64,000 bases of DNA from Blastomyces gilchristii SLH14081 (lineage: Eukaryota; Ascomycota; Eurotiomycetes; Onygenales; Ajellomycetaceae): NCBI RefSeq assembly GCF_000003855.2, contig NW_003101678.1, positions 1 to 64,000 on the forward strand. The letters run 5' to 3'. How positions within the stretch are numbered: the first letter of the stretch is position 1; each line of letters starts with the position of its first letter. Shown piece by piece: positions 24,731 through 35,606 of the stretch. The position numbers and the translations under genes are program-made. The notes under the pieces are model-generated. The model did no database searches. It was given only the letters and a program-made list of their open reading frames with translations, and had not been told where the DNA came from.

Positions 24731-25377
24731 TACTGCTTAAGACTTCTTATTTTTTTTAAAGAGTTTTTTAAAGATAATCTTATAATGATGAGCTGATATC
24801 TTATGAACTCTGTAGCACTCTTCTTCTATTTTCTCTCAAAGAATTTTTAGAAGTTTAATAAGACTATACAAAGTGTAAAATTTCTGAAGCAGTTAATAAG
24901 AAAAGAAAGAGATATTTAAAACTAATATAAATTGATATTATTAATTCACAGACTGCTGCTATTCTAATAGAGCTGCAGTCTGTAGAAAAAGTAAAAAGAG
25001 AGAATCTCAGAGTCTACTCATTAATAATCACACTTTTATCAAACTTATTCTTCACTATTGAAGTCTTTAGTATTAGCATCTTTATCTACTATAAAGTTAG
25101 TACTGCAGTACTGTAGAAGAGTATACTGCAGAAGAGTATAAAAGATATATAAAGTATCAACTTATTAATTTATAAAGTATTTTAGTTATCTACTTTAATT
25201 AAAGTGAGATTCTCTTCACTCAATAATTAATCTTTGTGACACTTTCAACAGCAGCACTGATTAACTTCTTCTTCTTAAGACTGGTCATTCTGAGGTGTTT
25301 TTTTATCTTAAAGACTCACACTTTCATCTTCTTCTGTAGATGAGTAAGAGAGATCTTCTCAGTCTTGATAGAATCTG

Positions 25378-26079
25378 TCAATACTTAAAGCTCTGAGACT
25401 CTTGCTCTGTACTGTTTAAGTATCTAAACTTCTTATCAGAATCAATATAATGTCTTCTTATAGAGTAGATAATACTTACAGAGAGATAGAAGTTATTGTT
25501 ACAGATATAACAGAAATAATGAGAGTGAAAGAAGAAGTGAATATATAAAATTCTCTCTTTCTTCAGCTGCTTAGTACAGTGTAAGCATGTGATAATGCTG
25601 ACTAGAGACTGCACTGAAGCCTTCTCATAGAGAGAAGATAAAGCAACTGTGAGACTCTGTGAATTCAACTCAGTAGCATTTCAAGCAGGGCTTAAGCATA
25701 TTATAGAAGAGAAACTATGAATTAAACTTCTCTAAGCTACTGTTCTTAGAATCAAGCTCTCTCTGAGATTCTCTTCAAATGATCACATGAAGTCATATAT
25801 TACTATGTTGATTGAGAGGAAGAGCAGTGTTGCAATAGCAGTGAGAGAGGCAGAGAAAGAATCAGACATAGATAAGTCAACTGATAGAAGAAATAACATC
25901 TCACTGTAAGACACAGTGTTTATCATCACAGCTGCAAGAGATGCAGAAGAAGAAGAAGAAGATGTGATAATAAAAGTAACACTTCTACAGTCTATCAGTG
26001 CTGCTGTCTCTGCCTTCAACCTGGCTTTCTTGACAGTCATGGAGACTGCAGCCACATCATGAAGACATTTATTATTCAC
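25378..26079 (-). pseudogene. Antisense reading frame in the 3' region of element D, ~234 codons with three stops
   Basis: On the minus strand one frame runs from Met at 26079 to 25378 with only three internal stops (two TGA, one TAG), each explained by a single G-to-A or C-to-T change. The first part has MNNKCLHDVAAVSMTVKKAR and a Ser-rich segment. The second part has a CLHCTKQLKKER block and, further on, FCYICNNNFYL, which looks like two paired-cysteine knuckles. It then reads YSIRRHYIDSDKKFRYLN. It lies antisense to pol, between the chromodomain and the 3' LTR. I cannot name it. The low number of stops compared with gag-pol in the same element argues for real former coding. Confidence 0.45.
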
Positions 26080-26539
26080 TAGAAAATGTCAGAATAAGTC
26101 TCTTATTATCTTTCAAGAATAATGCTCTCATACACTCACTATTACAGATAAGAGAGAAGAAGAAAAATGTATTATAGAGAGAAAGAAATCTTTTTAAAAA
26201 ATTCTATCACTACTGTTAGCTTTATTTCTAAAATATATCACTTTTGTGAAGAGTTTCATATACAGAATAGAATATATTAAGAGATTTGTAAGTCACTTAT
26301 AAACTACATTTTTCACATTTCAATTAATATATAAGGAATTCACTTATCACACAGTTGATTTAAATAGAGATAAGAAAGAGAAAATCTATACAGTCAGCAG
26401 AGAAACTTATCTATTTCATTATATCATACACAGTATATATACTGTTAAATCAGTAGATAACTGTTACTATACAATAAAGATAATTTCTAATCTGATAATC
26501 TTAAGAGTATTGAAACTATATTCTTAAAGAGAAGAGTAT

Positions 26540-27086
26540 TATCATATTTCTGACTATATCAAGACTCTGCTATAGTTTCACATAACTTATCACTTCTCTG
26601 TGAATAATTTCATTTATCTTACAGGCTGTTCAAACTGATTTCTAACTACTCTATAATATCATTCAGATATAATATAGAAAGATCTGATTAATAAATATAA
26701 GAATCTCACTTTTATATAAGATCAGCAGATTACTCTTTCATAGTAGTGAGATATTACTGAGATATCATCTCAGCTATTCTCACTTATGAAATGAGAGAAG
26801 AGTATCTGCTCATTATCTATATAGAATAGCTAGATGCTGACTTCTCATTAAAGAAGTCAGTGATTCATTTTTTATCTTCTACAGAAATATATATAAGAGT
26901 TACTGTATTTCTCATACAATTTTCTTAGTATACTAAGTATCATATCTGTGATATTCTCATAATAACTCTGTAGCTCATAAGCTTACTATTCAAGCAAGAT
27001 AGTTAAGCTCACTTCTACAGCTTCTCAAACAACTATCTCTACATAACACTGCTGACTAGTCACTGCTTTAATTTCATCATGTTATA
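26540..27086 (+). repeat. 3' LTR of element D, 547 bp
   Basis: This begins TATCATATTTCTGACTATA and ends CATGTTATA. It is the same length as the 5' LTR but more strongly mutated (both the terminal TG and CA are changed). Confidence 0.93.
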
Positions 27087-27870
27087 AGCTTGTGTTCTTC
27101 AATCAACTCTACAGTATCAACTGATTCTATCTTTATAAGTGAGTCTATTAACACTGATCAGAAGTATAAATCTGACTTGTAGACAGCTATGTGTGAATTA
27201 TGTCTTTGAAGTTATATAAGTATTAAGTATATGTTATCTACAATATCTGTAATAATTACAGTTTTTACAAATCTTCTTCAAGTTCTGAAGAGATCTTGTA
27301 ATTCAAAGATGACTCTTATAAGTCTCTCAGCTCTCAGATCTGAGTTCTCATACTCTACTTATTATAAGAGCAAATTCTCAGTTTTCATCATCTAGCTTAT
27401 TCACTCTGCAAGCTTTAGAGACACTAGAGTAATCTAAGATTTCAAGTTTATTAATACTTTTTATACTTGCAGAATAGTAATACTGCAGTACAGTCTCTCT
27501 TTATAAGTATATATTTTTATTTGAAAAGTAACAGATTCAGATGTCAGCTTCAAGATTCTTAAGAAGACTGTTACTGACTCTGTTCATAACTTCTTAAATT
27601 TCAATTTTAATTTATTCAGACAGTTTGTATAAAGATATTCTGATTCAGAATAGATGAAGTAGAGACTTTTTTTCTTAATCTCTCTATTATACACTCTATT
27701 TATAGAAGCTTATAAAGCTCTCTCTTTCTACTTAGTAGTTAGATATAAATCTCTGTATATCTTATTATCTTTTCTCAGTAAATTTAATCTCTGTTATTCT
27801 GACTCTTACAGAGCTGATTAGTGATATGCTCTCTACAGATCTGTAATTCTCACAGTGATCTATAAGTAAT
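27087..27870 (-). mobile_element. Segment of B1 between element D and the composite element
   Basis: This is family B internal sequence matching 49991-51272 of B5 apart from the MITE there. By position it spans the end of gag and the protease region on the minus strand. I could not confirm a zinc knuckle or a protease signature. It ends with the 13-bp target site atctataagtaat. Confidence 0.75.
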
Positions 27871-28861
27871 TATTATTATTATTATTCTTCAATTATAGAT
27901 GTATACAGTCAGAGACTATGATATCTACCTGAGTTTTTTCTATATCTATAAATTTAACTATTATACATTCATCAATTTCAGAGATGTAAAATCAGAAAAT
28001 TCCAGCTCAGAATATAAAAACTGTTTATAAATTGCAGTATTTTAACATCTTCTGATACTTTAAAATCATTTGACAATGTCATGACAAAAGAAAAGAGAAC
28101 ACAGTCTTAAACTACAGATGCTAGTCATCTACAGAATGCATCTTAAGCTAATTACATTTAACTCTCTATAATTAACTGATCATCATGTTCATTCTCTCAG
28201 GCTAGTCACTAATTTCCAGAGATGTTAGTTAGTGACTGCTATCACTCACTTAATGATGTACACATCAAGCTTCCAGTTGCTGATCTCAGCCTCATTAGAT
28301 GCTCATAGACCTATCAATCAGCTGTCATGACCTCATTTCATGTTAGAGACTAATTATAGACTTGATAACTGCAGTTCTCTCTGTCAGTATTAGAGCTTAA
28401 CAGTGAGCTTACAGACTCTAGTCTATCAGAGTGCTCTGTCTAGAGCCTAGATATATATCTAGACCTGCTAGTCAGGTGATTTTCAAAATTATTCTCTCTA
28501 TTTGAGAGAAAGCTAGGCTTCAATAACAGCTCTAGTTAGAGACTTGCTTAAGTAGTGTATAATCACTACATTAGACTTGACTCTATATTGTTAGAATCTT
28601 GACAGATGCATAGTAGAATAGTGAGATATTAACACTCTATATCAGCTCTGATAAGTGTTCACAGAATCTCACTTAACTAGTGACTTGACTTGCAGTAGAG
28701 AGTTCTATCCTGCATCAAGTCTTACTAATTAAGCTCAGTCTCTATTATATAAAGGCTTTCATGAGTAAGAAGTGACAGATGTCAGTGAGAAGATTTGAAC
28801 TCATACATCTCTAATATATACAGTCTTGATTATCAGTCTTATCAACTGAGCCATGCTGGTA
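27871..28861 (-). mobile_element. Composite retroelement 2: ~750-bp tRNA-headed unit fused to the last 240 bp of the LINE
   Basis: A 991-bp insertion is flanked by a perfect 13-bp duplication (atctataagtaat, 27858-27870 and 28862-28874). On the minus strand it starts with a tRNA-like head (AGCATGGCTCAGTTGATAAG, B-box-like GAGTTCAAATC) and runs for ~751 bp to a terminal hairpin (28111-28135). From 28110 down to 27871 it continues as LINE 3' sequence ending in (AAT)n. The unit is shared with 34858-35606, but there the switch to the LINE happens elsewhere. Confidence 0.85.
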
Positions 28862-29724
28862 ATCTATAAGTAATGAATGAGAGTTATCAGTTTCTTCAGA
28901 GTTAAGAACTTAGAGTCTTACTTAAAAAGCTTATTCTATATATCTTTATTCAGTCTCTTTATGAATATCATTATTCAGGTCTTATTTCAGAACTCTGTTT
29001 TCACAGATCTTAATTCATATTATAATTTCATGAAGTACTGTAAGTAGTTTTTATCAGATTTCTCAGCTCTTTTTCTAATATTAATAATTACAGTTCAGAT
29101 ATTCTCTGTTCAGTTTATAGAGTCTCTTAACTTATTCTTTAAATAGATCTTAAGAATAGATCAGTGAGATCTCTTATAATTATTCTCTAAATAATTCAGT
29201 CAATTCTTGACTTTAGTATAGTAGAGATCTATTATTATATAGATAACAGCTTCTTTATCTTTCATATTATACAGTCAGACTTGTAAGTCAATTTTAAATA
29301 CAAACTTATAAAAGCATTTATAGATTATAATTCAGTAGATAATATTAAGTAGTTACAGCTTAAGAAAGTTTCTTTTTAATTCACAGATATCTCTGAAGAT
29401 TATATCTAGAGACTCAGTTGAAAGAGTGTTTACAGATAGTAAGTGTTTCTTATAGAAAAATATCTTAGTTTTATAGAAGATGCTCAAGAATGTTCTTCAC
29501 TGAGATTGATTTATTCATAGATTCAGAGAATTCCTCTGTTACAGATATAGAGAATGATATTTTATAAGTAATTAATAAGTTCTTCAAGACTTCTTTTACA
29601 GAGATTATTCATGATTCAGATAACTGCTTCTAAGTGTCTGCAGAAGAGTTTACAAAGATTGAAGTATATAAGTTTCTAGTTCTTTTAGTTATAATAGATA
29701 GTTACTGACTGATAGAGCTTGAAA
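28862..29724 (-). pseudogene. Degenerate gag region of B1
   Basis: On the minus strand, from about 29275 to 28865, the frame reads KDKEAVIYIIIDLYYTK, then NNYKRSHWSILKIYLKNKL, TENIWTVIINIRKRAEKS and NYLQYFMKLxYELRSVKT. This is the pattern of gypsy capsid genes, with regularly spaced aromatic residues and a helix-rich character. It is interrupted by stops and split by composite element 2. The part next to the LTR is leader sequence. Confidence 0.6.
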
Positions 29725-29981
29725 TGTAAGAATAAGTACTTACAGATGATTATTCAGATGTTTGTAGCTTGATATGATATATACTGATAGCTACTAGAAG
29801 TATTTATAATGGAAAGATAAATGTAGAGATTAAATATATAATAGTATTCAAGCTGAGTTATAAATAGTAGTTATAAACTTCAGTCTATATAGTTGTGTGT
29901 AGTCAAGAGCTGCTAACTCTATTGATTATGTAAGAGATAAGAATAGAGGCAAAGAATCCATGAGAAGCGGGATTTCTTACA
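29725..29981 (-). repeat. 5' LTR of B1, 257 bp
   Basis: On the minus strand it begins TGTAAGAAATCCCGCTTCTC and ends TTATTCTTACA. The outside neighbour is ataat (29982-29986), whose reverse complement attat stands right after the LTR at 62393-62649. All four family B LTRs in the window are exactly 257 bp. Confidence 0.93.
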
Positions 29982-32900
29982 ATAATATAGAAGTACTATT
30001 ATCTACAATAGTATTTTTACTCTTCTTAACTCTGTTATTACACTCAATCTTCAGATCAGCAGTTAACTCTGTATCTCTCTCAGATTAGTTTCTAACTCTT
30101 AGCAGCACAGTCTCACTCTTTACTATAAGTCTTCTCATAAGTAATTTCTTACAGATTATAGCTGATAGTTTCTGCAAAGCTCTCAGTATTATCAGTATTC
30201 TCTGCAACTTTGCAGATCTATAATTACTCTCTCTTTACTTATATAATCTCTGATCAGATATATGTAAATATATCTAGATTCTCTATTAATAATTTTCATA
30301 CTATAATACATTTCTGAAATTCTGATATTAATAGAAGATAAGTCTCTGAGTATCTGTAAAATTCAAATAATTAAGATAATATAAATACTATAAATTCATG
30401 ATAAGAGTTAGTCTGAGTAGATGAGCTCTCTCTTCATATCTTAACAATTTCTGAGCTGAATGCTTCAGTATAACTGAGAGAGTGAATACAGCTTTGTAAG
30501 AGATATCTGATAATATATATAGATAATTAGCTCTCAAGATTCTGTTTTAACTGTACATATTCTGATATCTAACTCTCTTGAAGTCTGTGTATTTTCAGTA
30601 GTTTTTATATCAAATATAACAATTGTCTATATTATAGATATAATACTCTCTGCTTCTTTAAAAAGAAGAATTAATAGTTATAGAGAGATTGAGTATTGTG
30701 AGTAATAAGAATATAAGTATAAGTTTTCTTTGTTTTTTCTTTATTAATTACTAAATTATGTTTACAGTCTGATCTTTATTTTTCTTTATTTTTAATTTAA
30801 TAATAATATGATTTCTTCTTCTCTTTATATATACTGTGAACTGTTTATCTCAGTAGAAACTCATCATTCTTATAGACTGAGATTTATAAATGACAGTATT
30901 AATATTTTTATCATAATTAGATTCTTAGTAAAGATTATATTATTCTAACTTATTAGAATTTACAGTATAAAAGTTATATCACAGCTTTCACAGATATCTT
31001 ATCTGTTTAGATAATTCTTAAGTGAACTTATTTATCTTATCAGAATATTCTTATCACTGAATCTTAAATCAGAGCTTATAATCTTACTTCTCTAAGTTAA
31101 TAATCTCTTTAATCTGATATTCTCTTTCACTCTCTAGTACTTTATTAATAGAGTAATAAGTCATAGAATTTTCTTCTGAGAATTTCTTATATTTACAGAG
31201 TAAAGAGATATGAAAAATATTATATATCTATCACTTAGATAACAGTTTTAATTTATAGAATTATAAACTAACTTTTTTTATAATCTTATAAAACTCTATT
31301 CTTAAGAGAGTTAGCTTCTTACTAGATCTTTATATAATAATATTTTTCAGACTCAGTCAGACTCTATTATCTTTCTTAAAACTCTTTATAATATACTTAG
31401 TATCTCTTTTAATACTTCTAAGTCTTTCTTAAGAATTTACAGACTTTCTCTTAAATATTCTGAATTCTCTCAGTTTATTCATAGATGTTATTATACTCTA
31501 TAGTATACTCTCACAGATTTATCAAGATTATCTATAAGTAAGTCTCAGTGAGTATTTTAAAGAGAGTTTTATCTATACTAATATATTTTAAATTGTTGTA
31601 TATGAACTTCATGAGTAATAATCAATATAATTAGTCATTTTAATTATAATTGATAAAGCACTGCAGATACTGTTTTAATATACTTATTAAATATTCTATC
31701 TAATAATCTGTCTATTAATGAAAAGCTGTACTTAAATCTTATAAGATCTTCAGTATAGTTATCAGATCAGATTAGAACTTCTCTGTAAAAATTAATTCTC
31801 TATCTGAGATAATATTCACAGATAATTTATATAATCAGATTATATTATAAATAAAGATATAAGTTAAATTCTTTAACTTTAAGTTCTTATAGATGAGTAT
31901 AAAGTGTGATATCTTAGTAAAGCAATTCATTATTATCAGTATACTATTAAAGAGAATATCATATATATTCTTACTTTTAAAAAGACTTATAAAAGTATTT
32001 ATTTCTAGCTATTCTCAAGATTTCTATAAGATAAGTAGAGAAGTAAATTCTTTATATAATCTGAATTACACTCTCTATGAACTTTGATAAATAATATAAG
32101 AATTCACTATCTTCTTCAAAAGCTCTTATATCTTTAGTCAGAAGTATTTTCTTATTAATAACTTATAAGTTCTAGTATTTAGAAAATGATTAACTAGAGA
32201 AGAGTTATAGTATCTTTTAATAAGTACTATATATAGAGACTTATTCATAGATATATAAATTCAGCTTTCTCTTTATAAGAGATTATTTAAGTCTCTTTAA
32301 GTCTTTATTTCTGCAGAATTGATTTCTATTATAAGCAGTTTCTGAATATACTGAGTATATTTATTCTTTAGTTATAGTTCTGAAAATCTGAATAGAAGAT
32401 CTTATAAAGACTTATACTCTATTTTCTCTTATATCAAATCTTCTATAGTACTTTTCAAAGTCTATTGATTCTTCAGATTATAGATACTCTCTCTGAGAAT
32501 TCTTATAAAGATTCTAAGAGTGTTAACTTTTAATATTATAAAGAGAAGTTATACAGATTTCTTTTCTCTCTCTCTTCTCTCTTCTCTTCTCTTATAAGAG
32601 ATTGAGAGACTCTTCAGTTAATTTCTTTATAATACTCAGTCTGAGTATTCTGTAAAGCTTTTCTTTCTTCTCTAGTCTCTCTGTATTTATTATTCTGATC
32701 TTCTTAACATAGTCAAATTTATAAGAGGGTTTATCTACTAAGTTCTTAGTTCTTTTAATATACTTTATCTTGCATCAGAATTCACTTAGTTTCTGAGCTT
32801 AGTAGATCTGCTACTGTGAGAGTTTCTTAATTAAAGTAAACTATTATAAGCTGTTATAATTAGTTTTAATAGTAATCACTGTTACAAGACTCTTGAAATA

Positions 32901-33391
32901 GTAATATCAGTAATACAAAAATTTTACTATTGTAAGAAGCTTCTGATTATAAATATTATAGTTAATCTCTATAAGTTACATCTTCTGTGAGAAAAAGATT
33001 ACTGAAACTCAGTTCTTATTTAACTGTAGTTATAAGACTATTTCTGCAATTATAAAGAAGAAGATATCTGTCTTCAATCTGATTAAGAGTAAGAGAGTAA
33101 AGTAAAACAGTATTACTGTGTCTATAAATATCTGTTTCAATTTTATAAAGATTTTATAAGCTTTTAAAGTAAGAAAGTTCTTACAGCTCTCTCTTCTTAA
33201 TAATCTTTTCATTCTTTATTTATAGAATAACTTCTTCTTATTTTCACTCTTCAGTATATCTGTAAGAGTTAAGAAGATTCTTATAAATACAAAGATAAAG
33301 TATCTATAGAAGTTTATAAAACTCAGAAAGATTTAAATTTTATATATACTAGTTAATTCTAACTATAATACAATAGTTTTAACTATAAAGA
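29982..33391 (-). mobile_element. Segment of B5, a second family B element (integrase and RNase H part)
   Basis: This is family B sequence parallel to 8435-12240 of B1 but without the SINE. B1's 5' LTR abuts it at 29981/29982, so B1 inserted into B5. The LINE at 33392 interrupts it in RT. It continues beyond the LINE at 41161-41521. A degenerate integrase is at about 31300-32250 and the RNase H/linker frame (MKRLLRRESCKNFL) at 33030-33212. Confidence 0.85.
31300..32250 (-). pseudogene. Degenerate integrase of B5
   Basis: This is the copy of the B1 integrase at 9750-10700, recognised by near-collinear nucleotide similarity. It is more heavily mutated, and no open stretch above 60 codons remains on the coding strand. 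Confidence 0.6.
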
Positions 33392-33735
33392 CTCAAGAAT
33401 GAATCTCAAAGCTCAAACACAGTGTTCAAACTGTCAAAGATATGAATACTTTGCAATCTCTTGTTTCAGAGCCTCAAAATGCGCATTCTGTGCTAGAGAT
33501 TATAAAACTAGTGAGTATAAATGTGAAACATGCTTAAAAAGAGATGAAATATGTCAACATACTCTACTTAAGTGCTTCAATTGCAAAGAAAAACATGCAT
33601 CTAGCTCAAAAGAATGTGTATTTACTTCAAGAACTCAGTAGAACTGGAGAAAAGATGAAGCTCAAAGTGAATCTAAAACTGAAGAGAAGAGTCAAGCTAG
33701 TAAATCAGTAACTGCAAGCTCAAAAAGAAAAAATT
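33392..33735 (+). pseudogene. C-terminal part of LINE ORF1 with CCHC zinc knuckles
   Basis: The open stretch 33399-33641 reads CSNCQRYEYFAISC, then KCAFCARDYKTSEYKC, CETCLKRDEICQHTLLKCFN and CFNCKEKHASSSKEC. These are repeated C-x2-C-x4-H-like knuckles in the style of Tad1/I-type LINE ORF1 proteins, which bind the element RNA. The stretch is unusually well preserved: no stop occurs in 80 codons. The protein's N-terminus is missing in this copy. Confidence 0.85.
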
Positions 33736-33949
33736 CTTAACTATCTAGATCTTCAAACTTCAATTCTTCAGCTAAGTGTAAACAGAATTTGAATTCTTAA
33801 ACTTCTGTTAAGATTAGAGAGTTGAGAAATGACTCTGATAATAAACTAGATATAATACAAGCAGTTAAGATTCTCACTTTTCAAAATAGTTATAATCTAC
33901 TATCTGATGATAGTGATTAGATTCTACTCTATCTCTACTCTCTTTTAGT

Positions 33950-34850
33950 ATGAATATACAACAAAAATAACAAAAAAAGTTTAAAAACTCTTCAAAAATC
34001 ACATTTATTTAAAATAATGTGAATAGAAACTCAAATTGCATTTATTCTTATCTTCAGATTATATTTGAATAAAAAGTTGACTTTGTACTTCTTCAAGAAT
34101 CAAACTTTGATACTGAGTAAAAGTATATCATTTCTTATTCAAGCTATTACTGCTTTCTTTCTGAAAAATCTGAGATAAAATCAAGAGTAGTGATCTATGA
34201 GAGAAAAAGATCAAGATATTAATTTCATTTGAGATTTAATATTATATCTGACTCTGATATTCTAGTGAGTGATATTATAGATAAAGAGAATGAGTCTGAT
34301 ATTATTCAACTTATAAATATCTATAATGAAAAGTCATTGAAAGAAAATAACAATATCTGAATAATTAATAGAGAATTTTTAAATATAACTCTCTTAAAAA
34401 ACTCTATAATTGCAGAAGACTTCAATGCATATTATTTCTGATAGAACTCAGAGTATATAAGAGTAGTAAGAGCAGATAAACAGATTGAATGAACTTTTGA
34501 GCATTCAATAGATTTAGTTAACAAGTCTAATTATCAAAAATTCTTTAGAAAATATATAAAACAGAAATCTATTATAGATCTAACTTTCATATTATAAAAT
34601 CTAATTGAAAAAAGACTTATAAACTGATTTATTAATTCAAATGAAATCTTGAGATCAGGTTATAAAATCATTCAATTTGATATTAAACTGAGTGAAAAAT
34701 AAAGAAGTGAAAATCCTCTTCTCTCTAATCAGTATAACTTTGAAAAAGCTGATTGAAAAGCAGTTGAAGAAAGAGTAAAACAGCTGAAATCTGAAGAATA
34801 GAGTGAGCTCTATTGAAATCAAAGTCAAGATATCTTAAATGAAATACTTA
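33950..34850 (+). pseudogene. Degenerate LINE endonuclease domain (ORF2 N-terminus)
   Basis: The apurinic-type endonuclease nicks target DNA to prime reverse transcription. Visible motifs are VDFVLLQESNFDTE (the QE metal-binding block), then IIQLINIYNEKSLKE and SIIAEDFNAYYF (GDFNAHH-like, Gly changed to Glu), and later IDLTFIL. Several stops interrupt. The frame is cut at 34857 by composite element 1 and resumes at 37738. Confidence 0.75.
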
Positions 34851-34856
34851 AGAATA

Positions 34857-34936
34857 GCCAGTGTAGCTCAGTTGATAAGACTGATAATCAAGATTGCACA
34901 CATTAGAGGTGCATGAGTTTGAATCTCATCACTGGC
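34857..34936 (+). ncRNA. tRNA-like head of composite element 1
   Basis: The ends pair as a 7-bp acceptor stem (GCCAGTG at 34857-34863 with CACTGGC at 34930-34936). A T-arm pairs ATGAG (34913-34917) with CTCAT (34925-34929) around TTTGAAT. The A-box-like TAGCTCAGTTGATAAGAC and B-box-like GAGTTTGAATCTC are placed as in a pol III promoter. I could not fold a convincing anticodon arm, and a TGCAC/GTGCA hairpin sits where a variable arm would be. It is a tRNA relic acting as a promoter, not a tRNA gene. Confidence 0.7.
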
Positions 34937-35582
34937 ATCTGTCACTTCTTATCCATGAAAGCCCTCATGTAATAGAGGCTGAGCCTAATTAGTAAGACTT
35001 AATGCGGGGTAGAACTCTCTACTGTAAGTCAAGTCACTAGTTAAGTGAGATTCTGTGAACACTTATCAGAGTCAGTATGAGATGTCAATGTCTCACTATT
35101 CTACTGTGCACCTGTCAAGGTTCTAATGATATAGAGTCAAGCCTAATGTAGTGATTATACACTACTTAAGTGAGTCTCTAACTAGAGCTGTCATTGAAGC
35201 CTAGCTCTCCCTTAAATACAGAGAATGATTTTGAAAACCATCTGACTAGCAGGCCTAGATGCATATCTAGGCCCTAGACAGGGCACTCTGATAGGCTAGA
35301 GCCTGCAAGCTCTCTGTCAAGCCCTAATACTGACAGAGAGAACTGCAGTCATCAAGTCTATGATTAGTCCCTAACACAGAGCAAGATCACAACAGCTGAT
35401 TGATAGGCCTATGAGCATCTAATGAGACTGAGATCAGCAACTGAAAGCTTGATGTGTATGTTATCAAGTGAGTGATAACAGTCACTAACTAATATCTCTG
35501 GAAATTAGTGACTGGTCTGAGAGAACAGACACAGTGATCAGTTAATTATAGAGAGTTAAATACAATTAGCTTAAGATACATT

Positions 35583-35605
35583 CTGCAGGTGACTAGCACC
35601 TGTAG
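35583..35605 (+). other. Hairpin at the end of the tRNA-headed unit
   Basis: The arms CTGCAGGTG and CACCTGTAG pair around ACTAG, one pair being a G-U wobble. Composite element 2 has the same hairpin with GATG/CATC in place of GGTG/CACC, so a base pair is exchanged on both sides. It lies right at the point where the unit gives way to the LINE. Confidence 0.65.
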
Positions 35606-35606
35606 T

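Larger units (their letters stand above)
18724..27086 (+). mobile_element. Family D chromovirus-like LTR retrotransposon, complete but dead, with a MITE inside
   Basis: An 8.4-kb element has two 547-bp LTRs that align end to end and a perfect 5-bp target duplication (agctt, 18719-18723 and 27087-27091). The order on the plus strand is gag, zinc knuckle, protease, RT, integrase, chromodomain, then about 1.8 kb without sense pol. That last part carries an antisense frame. The 506-bp MITE at 21129-21634 interrupts RT. The empty insertion site is seen in B5 near 49980. Confidence 0.92.

Noticed and set aside
25783..26079. A host gene between element D and its 3' LTR
   Set aside because: The stretch lies inside the element, between the chromodomain and an LTR pair with one perfect target duplication, so it moved with D.
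34857..34936. A functional tRNA gene
   Set aside because: The acceptor and T-arm pair, but no good anticodon arm forms. The sequence starts exactly at a 16-bp target duplication and recurs as the head of composite element 2. It is a retroelement promoter.
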